A stretch of 37,657 bases of DNA from CAZBUH01 sp964495095 (GTDB lineage Bacteria > Bacillota > Clostridia > Oscillospirales > Oscillospiraceae), in NCBI GenBank assembly GCA_964495095.1, contig CAZBUH010000004.1, positions 1 to 37,657 on the forward strand. The letters run 5' to 3'. This document shows, in pieces, positions 1 to 6,848 of the stretch. The notes under the pieces were generated by a model. That model was not told where the DNA came from and did no database searches. It saw only the letters and a program-made list of their open reading frames with translations. Numbering within the stretch: position 1 is the stretch's first letter; every line of letters begins with the position of its first letter. The position numbers and the translations under genes are program-made.

Positions 1-21
1 ATAAATTTGGGGAGATAATAA

Positions 22-1371
22 TTGGGTAAATATTTCGGAACAGACGGTATAAGAGGCGTTGTAAACGATGCGCTGACAGCGGAGCTGGCCTACAGGACCG
101 GCAGGGCGGCGGCCCTTGTGCTGGCAAAGGATAAGAAAACAAAGCCTGTTATAACTATAGGCAAGGATACGCGCATTTCCTCCGACATGCTGGAGGCTGC
201 CCTTACCGCGGGGCTGTGCTCCTCCGGCGCGGATGTACTGCCGCTGGGGGTCATGCCCACACCGGCGGTGGCGTACATAACGGTGATGATGCAGGCGGAC
301 GCCGGAATTGTGATATCCGCGTCCCACAATCCATATGAACACAACGGGATAAAATTCTTCAATAAAAGCGGCTTTAAGCTGTCAGATTCTCTCGAGGCTG
401 AAATAGAGGAGCTTATGGACCGTAAGGAGCCTCTGCCGGTAAAGACCCACGGAGATATCGGCCGTGTACTTGAAAATGACGGCAAATGGGAGACAGAGTA
501 CTTAGACCACCTTGAGGCGGCGGCTGAGGGAGAGATACGGCCGATGCGCGTCGTGGTGGACTGCGCCAACGGGGCCGCTTCCGCCACTGCGTCGAAGCTG
601 TTTTCACGTTTCCCGATAGATCTTGAAATAATCAGGGATCACCCCAACGGGGTAAACATAAACGACAAGTGCGGCTCCACCCACCTTGAAAATCTCTCGG
701 CGGTGGTAGTGTCCGGCGGCTACGATATCGGCATAGCCTTTGACGGCGACGCCGACAGATGCCTCGCGGTGGACGAAAACGGCAGGGAAATAGACGGCGA
801 TAAGATAATGGGCGTCTGCGGCAGGTACATGAAAGGGAAGGGACAGCTCAAAAATAACGCAATTGTCGCCACGGTCATGTCCAACATGGGCTTTCAGAAG
901 TTTTCAGACGACAGCGGCATAAATCTTATGCGGGCAGATGTGGGCGACAGGAACGTGCTGGAGCTTATGCAGAAGGAAAAATGCAATCTGGGCGGCGAAC
1001 AGTCGGGCCATTTGATTTTCCTGGACGATGCTACCACAGGCGACGGCCAGCTTGCCGCTGTAAAGTTCCTCAGCATAATTTCAAAGCAGAATAAAAAGGT
1101 CTCTGAAATAGTTGCGGATATTCCGCAGTTCCCACAAATACTCGAAAATGTTCCTATTTCCGGAGGAAATGAGCGAAAAAATGCAATTATGAACTCTCTA
1201 AAGTTAAAAGAAGCCATAGAGCTTCAGGAGAAGCGCCTTGGGGGAAAAGGCCGTGTGCTTGTCCGGCCGTCGGGCACAGAGGCGTTTATAAGAGTTATGA
1301 CAGAGGCCGAAAAAACCGAGGATGCTGTCGCAACAGCGAACATTTTGGCTGAATTAATAAAAAACATATAA
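22..1371 (+). CDS. glmM: Phosphoglucosamine mutase GlmM
   Basis: Cytoplasmic enzyme converting glucosamine-6-phosphate to glucosamine-1-phosphate on the way to UDP-GlcNAc and peptidoglycan. The 449-residue length is normal for GlmM. Visible motifs are the N-terminal YFGTDGIRG, the phosphoserine loop ISASHNP (about residues 98-104), the metal loop DGDADR (about 240-245) and the C-terminal phosphate-binding RPSGTE, in the order of the phosphohexomutase family. The chosen start is a TTG eight bases downstream of a GGGGAG ribosome binding site; no ATG gives a better-placed start. Upstream sequence is cut by the window edge, so its operon context is unknown. All catalytic elements look intact. Confidence 0.97.
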   Translation: MGKYFGTDGIRGVVNDALTAELAYRTGRAAALVLAKDKKTKPVITIGKDTRISSDMLEAALTAGLCSSGADVLPLGVMPTPAVAYITVMMQADAGIVISASHNPYEHNGIKFFNKSGFKLSDSLEAEIEELMDRKEPLPVKTHGDIGRVLENDGKWETEYLDHLEAAAEGEIRPMRVVVDCANGAASATASKLFSRFPIDLEIIRDHPNGVNINDKCGSTHLENLSAVVVSGGYDIGIAFDGDADRCLAVDENGREIDGDKIMGVCGRYMKGKGQLKNNAIVATVMSNMGFQKFSDDSGINLMRADVGDRNVLELMQKEKCNLGGEQSGHLIFLDDATTGDGQLAAVKFLSIISKQNKKVSEIVADIPQFPQILENVPISGGNERKNAIMNSLKLKEAIELQEKRLGGKGRVLVRPSGTEAFIRVMTEAEKTEDAVATANILAELIKNI

Positions 1372-1408
1372 TTTGTATGTAAAGATTTAATTTGTTTTTA
1401 CAAAATGC

Positions 1409-1437
1409 TTGACATTTTGCGTTAACAGATTTATAAT
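1409..1437 (+). promoter_or_regulatory. Consensus housekeeping promoter of sigH
   Basis: TTGACA (1409-1414), a 17-bp spacer and TATAAT (1432-1437) match the SigA consensus exactly. The predicted start near 1444 leaves a short leader of about 24 nt before the sigH ATG. Such a strong vegetative promoter in front of a transition-phase sigma factor suggests control at a later level or by a repressor, but no operator was recognised. Confidence 0.8.
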
Positions 1438-1467
1438 TAATTCAAATTTGTAGGTTAGTTTAATTTT

Positions 1468-2082
1468 ATGGGTAATATTGACTACAACAGCCTGACTGAC
1501 GAGGATCTTCAAATGCTTGCAGTATCAGGGAATATAGAGGCTCAGGATATGCTTGCCAGAAGGTATTATAAGTTGGTGCGCATGTCCGCGAGACCGTATT
1601 TCCTTGCGGGAGGCGAAGGGGAAGACGTTATTCAGGAGGGAATGCTGGGCCTGCTGAACGCCATTATGCGTTATTCACCGGACAGGAACACATCCTTTAA
1701 AACCTACGCTGAGTCCTGCGTCCGCAGGACGCTTTATACGGCGGTACGGGGAGCTTTAAGACAAAAGCACTCGCCGCTGAACGATTGCGTTTCTTTTGAA
1801 TCTCCTCAATTTGATGAAAGCAAAACCCAGCAGGCCGCAGACGGCCGTGCTCCGGAAGAGCAGATAATTGCTCAGGAGCGGATCGATGAAATTAGGACAG
1901 TGTTGTCCAGTTGTCTATCTGAGTTTGAATCCGAAATTTTGGAGTTATATTTAGAAGGGCTGTCTTATAATGAGATGGCTGAAGAAACCAATAAAACTGC
2001 GAAATCGATAGACAACGCAGTGCAGCGCATCAAGAAAAAACTTGCGCGCTGTCTAAATTCCGGCGACATCAGCGTAAGCTGA
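1468..2082 (+). CDS. sigH: RNA polymerase sigma-H factor (SigH/Spo0H)
   Basis: Sigma-70 family factor that in Bacillus and Clostridia directs transition-phase and early sporulation genes. Region 2 is seen in YFLAGGEGEDVIQEGMLGLL and the following TSFKTYAE segment (about residues 44-90). RQKHSPLN lies at the 2/3 boundary, and region 4 is at the C-terminus (LYLEGLSYNEMAEE, then KSIDNAVQRIKKKL). These segments and the length of 204 aa match the Bacillus SigH pattern as I know it. The ATG has only a weak ribosome binding site (taggttag), but the N-terminus fits the family. It sits alone behind its own consensus promoter, between glmM and a zinc-ribbon gene. Confidence 0.93.
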   Translation: MGNIDYNSLTDEDLQMLAVSGNIEAQDMLARRYYKLVRMSARPYFLAGGEGEDVIQEGMLGLLNAIMRYSPDRNTSFKTYAESCVRRTLYTAVRGALRQKHSPLNDCVSFESPQFDESKTQQAADGRAPEEQIIAQERIDEIRTVLSSCLSEFESEILELYLEGLSYNEMAEETNKTAKSIDNAVQRIKKKLARCLNSGDISVS

Positions 2083-2138
2083 GCGCATATATTCACAGCC
2101 CTTAGGGGCAAGTTTTTGTCAAAGAGAGAGGATTCACT

Positions 2139-2420
2139 ATGTACGAAGACAAGACATTAGTATGCAAAGAATGCGGCAAAGAGTTCGTGTTCACCGCTGG
2201 TGAGCAGGAGTTCTATGCTGAGCGCGGCTTCCAGAACGAGCCTCAGCGCTGCAAGGCCTGCCGTGACGCCCGTAAGGCTGCTGCCCGCGGACCCAGAGAG
2301 TATTTTACCGCTGTCTGCGCCGCCTGCGGTGGAGAGGCCAAGGTTCCCTTCGAGCCTAAGACCGATCGTCCTGTATATTGCAGCGAGTGCTTTGCAAAAA
2401 TGAGAGAAAACAGAGAGTAA
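2139..2420 (+). CDS. Zinc-ribbon domain protein
   Basis: A 93-residue protein with four CxxC knuckles: CKEC, CKAC, CAAC and CSEC. This predicts two treble-clef or ribbon zinc sites, each made from two knuckles. It begins MYEDKTLVCKECGKEF, a pattern common in small Clostridial zinc-ribbon proteins of unknown function. The ribosome binding site is GAGAGAGG. The gene follows sigH by 56 bp and is closed by a strong terminator, so it may be transcribed from the sigH promoter. Codon use is G/C-rich and regular, suggesting good expression. The molecular role is not known; RNA, DNA or protein binding are all possible. Confidence 0.85.
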   Translation: MYEDKTLVCKECGKEFVFTAGEQEFYAERGFQNEPQRCKACRDARKAAARGPREYFTAVCAACGGEAKVPFEPKTDRPVYCSECFAKMRENRE

Positions 2421-2440
2421 TTCGCTGATCTTTCATAAAT

Positions 2441-2479
2441 AAAAGGGTGTGCCGTGATTATTTCGCGGCGCGCCTTTTT
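2441..2479 (+). terminator. Intrinsic terminator after the zinc-ribbon gene
   Basis: A 14-bp stem (one G-T wobble) beginning AAAAGGGTGTGCCG, with a short loop TGATTATTT and a right arm ending in five Ts. It lies 20 bp after the stop codon. Confidence 0.92.
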
Positions 2480-2524
2480 ACTATTTGAGAAAGCTTCACT
2501 CGATCTGTATCCTTAAATTATATG

Positions 2525-2553
2525 TTGAATTTTCGATTATATGCGGTTATAAT
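2525..2553 (+). promoter_or_regulatory. Promoter of the DUF1858 gene
   Basis: TTGAAT (2525-2530), a 17-bp spacer and TATAAT (2548-2553) sit after the preceding terminator. The leader to the DUF1858 ATG would be about 105 nt. I see no riboswitch or hairpin in it. Confidence 0.65.
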
Positions 2554-2664
2554 AATATTGCCCGATAGGTGCGGCTCGGGATTTGACGCAATGCTCAAAA
2601 GCCTGTTGCCTTGCCGCACTTAAAAATCGGCATAAAACTGCAAAACGATATGGAGGTCAAAATT

Positions 2665-2865
2665 ATGGCTCAGTTTACAAAAGATACTATCATCGGCGAG
2701 ATTGCTATGTCCGCGCCCCAGGCCGCGCCCCTGTTCCAGTCTATTGGTATGCACTGCCTCGGCTGCGCAATGGCCAGCGGCGAGACTCTGGAAGAGGCCT
2801 GCATAGCTCACGGCGCCGATCCTGATGCTTTCCTTGCTCAGCTCAACGCTATGGTAGAGGAATAA
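2665..2865 (+). CDS. DUF1858 small redox-type protein
   Basis: A 66-residue protein of the DUF1858 family, recognised from the early ITKDTIIGEI-like strand, a PLFQSIGMHCLGC turn with a CxxC pair, and a third cysteine in EEACIAHG. Members are often linked to hybrid-cluster, disulfide or sulfur chemistry, but the function is not established. An in-frame start exists further upstream at 2611, but the ATG at 2665 follows a good GGAGG ribosome binding site at correct spacing and gives the family N-terminus. It has its own promoter and a terminator directly after it, so it is a single-gene unit. Confidence 0.88.
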   Translation: MAQFTKDTIIGEIAMSAPQAAPLFQSIGMHCLGCAMASGETLEEACIAHGADPDAFLAQLNAMVEE

Positions 2866-2883
2866 TCAATACCAAAAAATGTT

Positions 2884-2930
2884 TAAGGCGCATAGGGCGC
2901 GCACTGCGCCTTACGCGCCTTAATATTTTT
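2884..2930 (+). terminator. Intrinsic terminator after the DUF1858 gene
   Basis: A TAAGGCG/CGCCTTA outer stem and an AGGGCGC/GCGCCTT inner stem separated by a small internal loop, followed by ATATTTTT. Confidence 0.88.
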
Positions 2931-2985
2931 CACAGAGAAAAAGCGCTTTATTGAAGTCTGCATTAATGCTTATTCGGAGAATATT

Positions 2986-3684
2986 ATGGATAAAAAAATA
3001 AAGCTTTCAAAGCGGCTTGCCGCTGTTGCGGGGCTCATACCATACGGAAACGGCGTGGTGGACGTGGGTACCGACCACGGCTACATCCCTGTATATCTTG
3101 CCCAAAACGGGTACCCGGGAAAAATTACGGCCTCGGACATAAGAAAAGGCCCGCTTGAAAGCGCCATGAGCTCCGCCCGGGAATACGGTGCTGCGGACAG
3201 GATAAGCTTCCGCCTTGCCGACGGCCTTGCAGGCGCGGAGCAGGACGGCGCCGACGCCGTGGTGATAGCGGGCATGGGCGGTGAAACTATTGCAAAAATA
3301 CTCGAAAAAGCCCCGTGGACAAAAAATGGCGTGGAGCTTATACTTCAGCCCCAGTCCAAAATCGACGTCCTTGCCGACTGGCTCTGCGGTAACGGGTATT
3401 ATATAAAAAACGCCGTGCTTTGCCGGGACGACGGGCGCATCTATTTGGCGCTGAGGGCGTCCGGCGGCGCCGGGGAGAGGCCGGGGCCTTTCTGCCTGAA
3501 TCTGCTTATTAAATCGGCGGACCCGCTGTGGGGCGAATATTTGCAGGGCATTATATCAAAGGAAGAGGCCGCTCTCCGGGGGATGAAAATGTCGAAGGAC
3601 GCCGGGGCAGAGGCCGAAAAGACCGAGGCTGTGCTCAGGGAGCTTATAAAAATAGGAGAGGAGAACGGATTATGGCGACTGTAA
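2986..3684 (+). CDS. trmK: tRNA (adenine-22-N1)-methyltransferase TrmK
   Basis: SAM-dependent enzyme that methylates N1 of A22 in tRNA. The 232-residue protein shows the Rossmann motif VDVGTDHGYIPVYLA (about residues 25-39), an acidic second strand TASDIRKGPLESA, and the catalytic loop VIAGMGGETI, which is typical of the TrmK (YqfN, COG2384) family. The C-terminal part is helical and rich in K and E, as in family members. Its stop overlaps the start of the NIF3-like gene by 13 bases. The trmK-NIF3 pairing is common in Firmicutes, usually downstream of rpoD/sigA, which is not present here. Confidence 0.93.
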   Translation: MDKKIKLSKRLAAVAGLIPYGNGVVDVGTDHGYIPVYLAQNGYPGKITASDIRKGPLESAMSSAREYGAADRISFRLADGLAGAEQDGADAVVIAGMGGETIAKILEKAPWTKNGVELILQPQSKIDVLADWLCGNGYYIKNAVLCRDDGRIYLALRASGGAGERPGPFCLNLLIKSADPLWGEYLQGIISKEEAALRGMKMSKDAGAEAEKTEAVLRELIKIGEENGLWRL

Positions 3685-4469
3685 ATGATATTTTTGAACT
3701 GCTTGATAACAAAGCCCCCAGCTATTCAAAGCTGGATTTTGACAATGTGGGTATACTGGCGGGCCATTCCAACAGGGAGGTTACGCGGGTGATGGCTGCT
3801 TTGGACGTGACGAGCCAGGTGATAGAGGAGGCCCGTCAGGCGGGAGCCGAGCTTATTGTGTCCCATCACCCGATTTTCTTCTCACTTAAAAATGTGAGCG
3901 ACCGGGATATAAACGGGAAAAAGATAGTGGCGCTGCTTGAAAACCGCATGTCCGCCATATGTATGCACACAAACCTTGACGCGGCCCCCGGCGGCGTAAA
4001 CGACACCCTGGCCGGGCTTCTGGGCCTTGAGCGTGTGGAGCTTCTGGGCGTCGACGGGTACTATGAGGACGGCGTGCCCCACAGCACGGGCAGAGTGGGG
4101 GAGCTCCCTGCGGGTATGGGCTTTTTTGAATATCTGGAGCTTGTCAAGAAAAATCTCAGCCTGTCCGGCGGGAGATATTATTTTTCCGGCAGGCCGGTTA
4201 AAAAAGTTGGGCTTGTAAGCGGCAGCGGCGGCAGCGAGCTCCAGGCGGCTTATGAGGCCGGCTGCGACACCTTTGTGACGGCGGACGTAAAGTACGACGT
4301 TTTCCAGGACGCGAGAGAGCTTAAAATAAACCTTATCGACGCCGGCCATTTTGAAACGGAAAACCCGGTGGTACAGGTGCTGGCAAAATGGATAAAAGAG
4401 GGCTTCCCGAATATAGACGTGCTGATATCGCAGTCCCACAAGGCAGCGGCGGAATTTATAAGAGTCTGA
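3672..4469 (+). CDS. NIF3-like dinuclear metal-centre protein
   Basis: A 265-residue member of the NIF3/YqfO (DUF34) family, which forms hexameric toroids with two metals per subunit. Probable metal ligands are H65 and H66 in SHHPIFF, D103 in HTNLDAAPGG, and H226 and E230 in DAGHFETE. The biochemical role is unsettled; GTP cyclohydrolase I-type labels in databases are historical. It lacks the roughly 100-residue PII-like insert of the longer YqfO form. I place the start at the ATG at 3672, preceded by GGAGAGGAG, because the residues encoded upstream of it belong to trmK. It overlaps trmK and is surely translated from the same message. Confidence 0.9.
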   Translation: MATVNDIFELLDNKAPSYSKLDFDNVGILAGHSNREVTRVMAALDVTSQVIEEARQAGAELIVSHHPIFFSLKNVSDRDINGKKIVALLENRMSAICMHTNLDAAPGGVNDTLAGLLGLERVELLGVDGYYEDGVPHSTGRVGELPAGMGFFEYLELVKKNLSLSGGRYYFSGRPVKKVGLVSGSGGSELQAAYEAGCDTFVTADVKYDVFQDARELKINLIDAGHFETENPVVQVLAKWIKEGFPNIDVLISQSHKAAAEFIRV

Positions 4470-4479
4470 AATAAAGCCA

Positions 4480-4510
4480 GTCATAAACCACAGCTTATCC
4501 CCATAGACAT
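4480..4510 (+). promoter_or_regulatory. Possible SigE-type promoter of spoIVA
   Basis: GTCATAAA (4480-4487) and CATAGACA (4502-4509) resemble the -35 (ATA core) and -10 (CATACAHT) elements of the mother-cell sigma factor SigE, at roughly usual spacing. spoIVA is a known SigE target in Bacillus. The match is partial and no other promoter is evident in the 75-bp gap. Confidence 0.4.
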
Positions 4511-4544
4511 TGAGTAGGTCGATAAACTTTAAGGGGGACTAAGA

Positions 4545-6023
4545 GTGGAACAGAGCAGGATTTATGAGGACATCGCCCTTCGGACCGACGGTGACATCTA
4601 TATCGGCGTTGTAGGTCCGGTAAGGACGGGAAAATCGACGTTTATAAAGCGTTTTATGGAGACGCTTGTAATACCCAATATTGAAAACGTCTACATGAAG
4701 GAGAGAGCCAGAGACGAATTGCCCCAGAGCGGCTCCGGCAGAACGATAATGACGGCCGAGCCGAAATTCGTTCCGGAGGACGCGGTGGAGATATCCATAG
4801 ACGGCGGCGCCATGATGTCCGTGCGGCTTATAGACTGTGTGGGCTATATGGTTGACGGGGCCGTGGGCAATATGGAAAACGGCGCCGAGCGCATGGTGAC
4901 CACGCCGTGGTTTGACCATGAGGTGCCGCTCTCGGAGGCTGCGGAGACCGGCACAAAAAAGGTCGTAACAGAACACTCCACCATAGCCATCGTAGTTACC
5001 ACCGACGGCTCCATAACCGACATACCCAGAGAGGGCTATGTACAGGCGGAGGAACGGGTAATAGGGGAATTAAAGGAGCTGGGAAAGCCCTTTATCGTCC
5101 TTATCAATTCGGCCAAACCGGACGGCGAAGCGGCCCAGGAGCTGATGGCGGAGATTGAGGGCAAATACGGGGTCAGCTCCATGCCGGTAAACTGCATGGA
5201 GCTTGACGGAGACGATATTGAGAAGATAATCCGCTCAGTGCTGTACGAATTCCCAATCAGCCAGTTTGGCGTATATCTCCCGTCCTGGGTGGACGCCCTG
5301 CCTATGGACAGCGAAATAAAAAGGGCCGTGTATACCGCTGTGCGCTCCGGGTGCGAGAATATGGAGAAGATATCCGACGCCAGGGAATCTGTGAAAAAAA
5401 TCTCAAGCTGCGATTCCGTCAGCAGCGCCTCTATAAAAGAAATGGAGCTTGGCACAGGAAAGGTGACAGTGGTTTTGGAAATGCCCAGGAGCCTTTTCTA
5501 CGAAACCTTAAGCCAGCGCTCCGGCCTGAATGTAAACGACGACGGCGACCTTATGTCGATGCTGACCGAGCTTGCAAAAATAAAGCATGAGTACAGCAAG
5601 ATTGAGGACGCCCTCCGTGATGTGCGGGAGACGGGCTACGGCATCGTCCTGCCTGATAAGGATGAGCTTGTGCTCCAGGAGCCTGAAATAGTGAAGCAGG
5701 GCGGGCGCTACGGAGTCCGGCTGAAGGCCAGCGCGCCGAGTATTCATATGATGATGGCAAATATCGAGACCGAGGTCTCGCCCGCAGTGGGCGGCGAGAG
5801 ATCCTCCGGGGATATAATAAACTATCTCCTCCAGGAATTTGAGGGGGATGTCACAAAAATCTGGGAGTCGAATATTTTCGGCAAATCCCTCTACGATATA
5901 GCCAGCGAGGGCCTGAACACAAAAATAAAACGTATGCCAGACGACGCCAGAGAGAAGCTCCGCGAGACGCTCCAGCGGATTATAAACGAGGGAAGCGGCG
6001 GGCTTATCTGCATAATACTGTGA
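4545..6023 (+). CDS. spoIVA: Stage IV sporulation protein A (spore-coat ATPase)
   Basis: SpoIVA is a mother-cell ATPase that polymerises on the outer forespore membrane and forms the base on which the spore coat assembles. The 492-residue protein has the Walker A loop GPVRTGKST (residues 24-32), a Walker B-like LIDCVGYMVDGA and the TDGSITDIPREGYV segment. It ends in the conserved GGLICIIL tail needed for membrane anchoring in Bacillus through SpoVM. Its length is essentially that of Bacillus SpoIVA. The start is GTG with an AAGGGGG ribosome binding site about 8 bases upstream. It is monocistronic: a gap upstream with a SigE-like promoter and a strong terminator downstream. This is strong evidence that the host forms endospores. 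Confidence 0.97.
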   Translation: MEQSRIYEDIALRTDGDIYIGVVGPVRTGKSTFIKRFMETLVIPNIENVYMKERARDELPQSGSGRTIMTAEPKFVPEDAVEISIDGGAMMSVRLIDCVGYMVDGAVGNMENGAERMVTTPWFDHEVPLSEAAETGTKKVVTEHSTIAIVVTTDGSITDIPREGYVQAEERVIGELKELGKPFIVLINSAKPDGEAAQELMAEIEGKYGVSSMPVNCMELDGDDIEKIIRSVLYEFPISQFGVYLPSWVDALPMDSEIKRAVYTAVRSGCENMEKISDARESVKKISSCDSVSSASIKEMELGTGKVTVVLEMPRSLFYETLSQRSGLNVNDDGDLMSMLTELAKIKHEYSKIEDALRDVRETGYGIVLPDKDELVLQEPEIVKQGGRYGVRLKASAPSIHMMMANIETEVSPAVGGERSSGDIINYLLQEFEGDVTKIWESNIFGKSLYDIASEGLNTKIKRMPDDAREKLRETLQRIINEGSGGLICIIL

Positions 6024-6027
6024 AATG

Positions 6028-6075
6028 TAAAAGGACACGGTTGCCGGCAAAATGCCGGTATCGTGTCCTTTTTTA
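6028..6075. terminator. Bidirectional terminator between spoIVA and the Crp/Fnr gene
   Basis: An outer AAAAGGACACG/CGTGTCCTTTT stem and an inner GCCGGC/GCCGGT hairpin. There are T runs on both strands, so it can end both the spoIVA transcript and the convergent regulator transcript. Confidence 0.92.
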
Positions 6076-6088
6076 TGCTGTGAGAAAT

Positions 6089-6739
6089 TCAGAGCAGCTT
6101 CCTGAGCCCGGCCCAGTCCTTTATCTCTATGGCGCCGTATGATGTTTTAATAAGCCCGCGCCGTGAAAAATCGCCCAATATGCGGCTGACCGTTACGCGG
6201 CTTACTCCGACAGAGAAGCCGATCTCCTCCTGAGTGCATTTTACCGGCCCGTTCTCATTCCCGCAGAGCCGCAGAAGGTGAGAGGCCACCCGGCCCTCCG
6301 CCCCCATAAAGCTGAGGCTGTCCACATGGGAAGATAGCATGCGTATGGTTCTGGCAAGATATTTCATCATCGAAACAGCAAGGCCGGGAGTAGTGGCAAA
6401 GCACGTTTCAAGGGCCGCGGCGTCTACCGAAACCACGCGGCAGGCAGAAAGGGACACGGCGGAGGAAACCCGGGGCAGGCCGTCGAAAAACGCCGCTTCG
6501 CCAAGTATGTCGCCGGTACGGTAGACGGTCAGGGTGCGCTCCTCACCGTTTTCAGAGCTTATAAAGGTCTTTATTTCCCCGGAGTCAATGTAGTAAAAGC
6601 ACCGGGCCATATCGCCCTGCATGTAGAGAAGCTCGTCCCTGCGCAGGTTCAGGCCGGGGCCGCAGCTCCGGAAGCTCTCCCAGGCGTTGTCGGGAAGCTC
6701 TATATCCTCTGTGCCGAAATAGTCATATCTGTACTGCAT
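6089..6739 (-). CDS. Crp/Fnr family transcriptional regulator
   Basis: A 216-residue regulator with an N-terminal cyclic-nucleotide-binding fold (residues about 20-130; GDILGEAAFFDGLPR is the phosphate-binding-cassette-like loop), a dimerisation helix (about 125-150), and a C-terminal winged helix with TQEEIGFSVGVSRVTVSRIL. No N-terminal cysteine cluster of FNR type is present, so oxygen sensing through Fe-S is unlikely. In the recognition helix the position equivalent to Glu181 of E. coli CRP is valine (SRVTVSR), which fits a half-site other than TGTGA. The gene diverges from leuC, and a TGTAA-N6-TTACA palindrome lies in its promoter. Its effector cannot be told from sequence. Confidence 0.9.
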   Translation of the reverse strand: MQYRYDYFGTEDIELPDNAWESFRSCGPGLNLRRDELLYMQGDMARCFYYIDSGEIKTFISSENGEERTLTVYRTGDILGEAAFFDGLPRVSSAVSLSACRVVSVDAAALETCFATTPGLAVSMMKYLARTIRMLSSHVDSLSFMGAEGRVASHLLRLCGNENGPVKCTQEEIGFSVGVSRVTVSRILGDFSRRGLIKTSYGAIEIKDWAGLRKLL

Positions 6740-6767
6740 GTCCTTACCGCCTTAAAAAGATAATTAG

Positions 6768-6797
6768 ATTGTAACATACTTTACATTCTTTTATCAA
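6768..6797 (-). promoter_or_regulatory. Promoter of the Crp/Fnr gene
   Basis: Read on the minus strand: TTGATA, an 18-bp spacer, then TACAAT (6773-6768). The predicted start is near 6761, giving a 22-nt leader. The palindrome at 6770-6785 overlaps the -10 and spacer. Confidence 0.6.
6770..6785. promoter_or_regulatory. Candidate Crp/Fnr operator TGTAA-N6-TTACA
   Basis: A perfect 5+6+5 inverted repeat (TGTAACATACTTTACA), with the arm length and spacing of Crp/Fnr boxes. It lies over the regulator's own promoter, and its centre (6777.5) is 41.5 bp upstream of the predicted leuC transcription start. That geometry would allow self-repression and class II activation of leuC. Inferred from sequence only. 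Confidence 0.6.
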
Positions 6798-6803
6798 CAG
6801 CGA

Positions 6804-6812
6804 TGGTATAAA
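6804..6812 (+). promoter_or_regulatory. Extended -10 promoter of leuCDB
   Basis: TGGTATAAA is an extended -10 (TGn + TATAAA) without a recognisable -35 hexamer, a pattern typical of activator-dependent promoters. The predicted start is near 6819. Confidence 0.5.
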
Positions 6813-6848
6813 TAAATCAGTAAATATATTATGAACGGAGGCAGCATT

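Noticed and set aside
2091..2119. Small GCCC/GGGC hairpin plus T run after sigH
   Set aside because: The stem is only 4 bp, too weak to call as a terminator.
2583..2825. Alternative frame overlapping the DUF1858 gene
   Set aside because: No ribosome binding site and a low-complexity Arg-rich sequence; the DUF1858 frame is clearly the real one.
5508..6050. Minus-strand frame opposite spoIVA
   Set aside because: Antisense to a clear, conserved gene and without a protein-like pattern or ribosome binding site.
6813..6848. Leucine attenuator or T-box before leuC
   Set aside because: The leader from the predicted start is about 30 nt, too short for a leader peptide or T-box.
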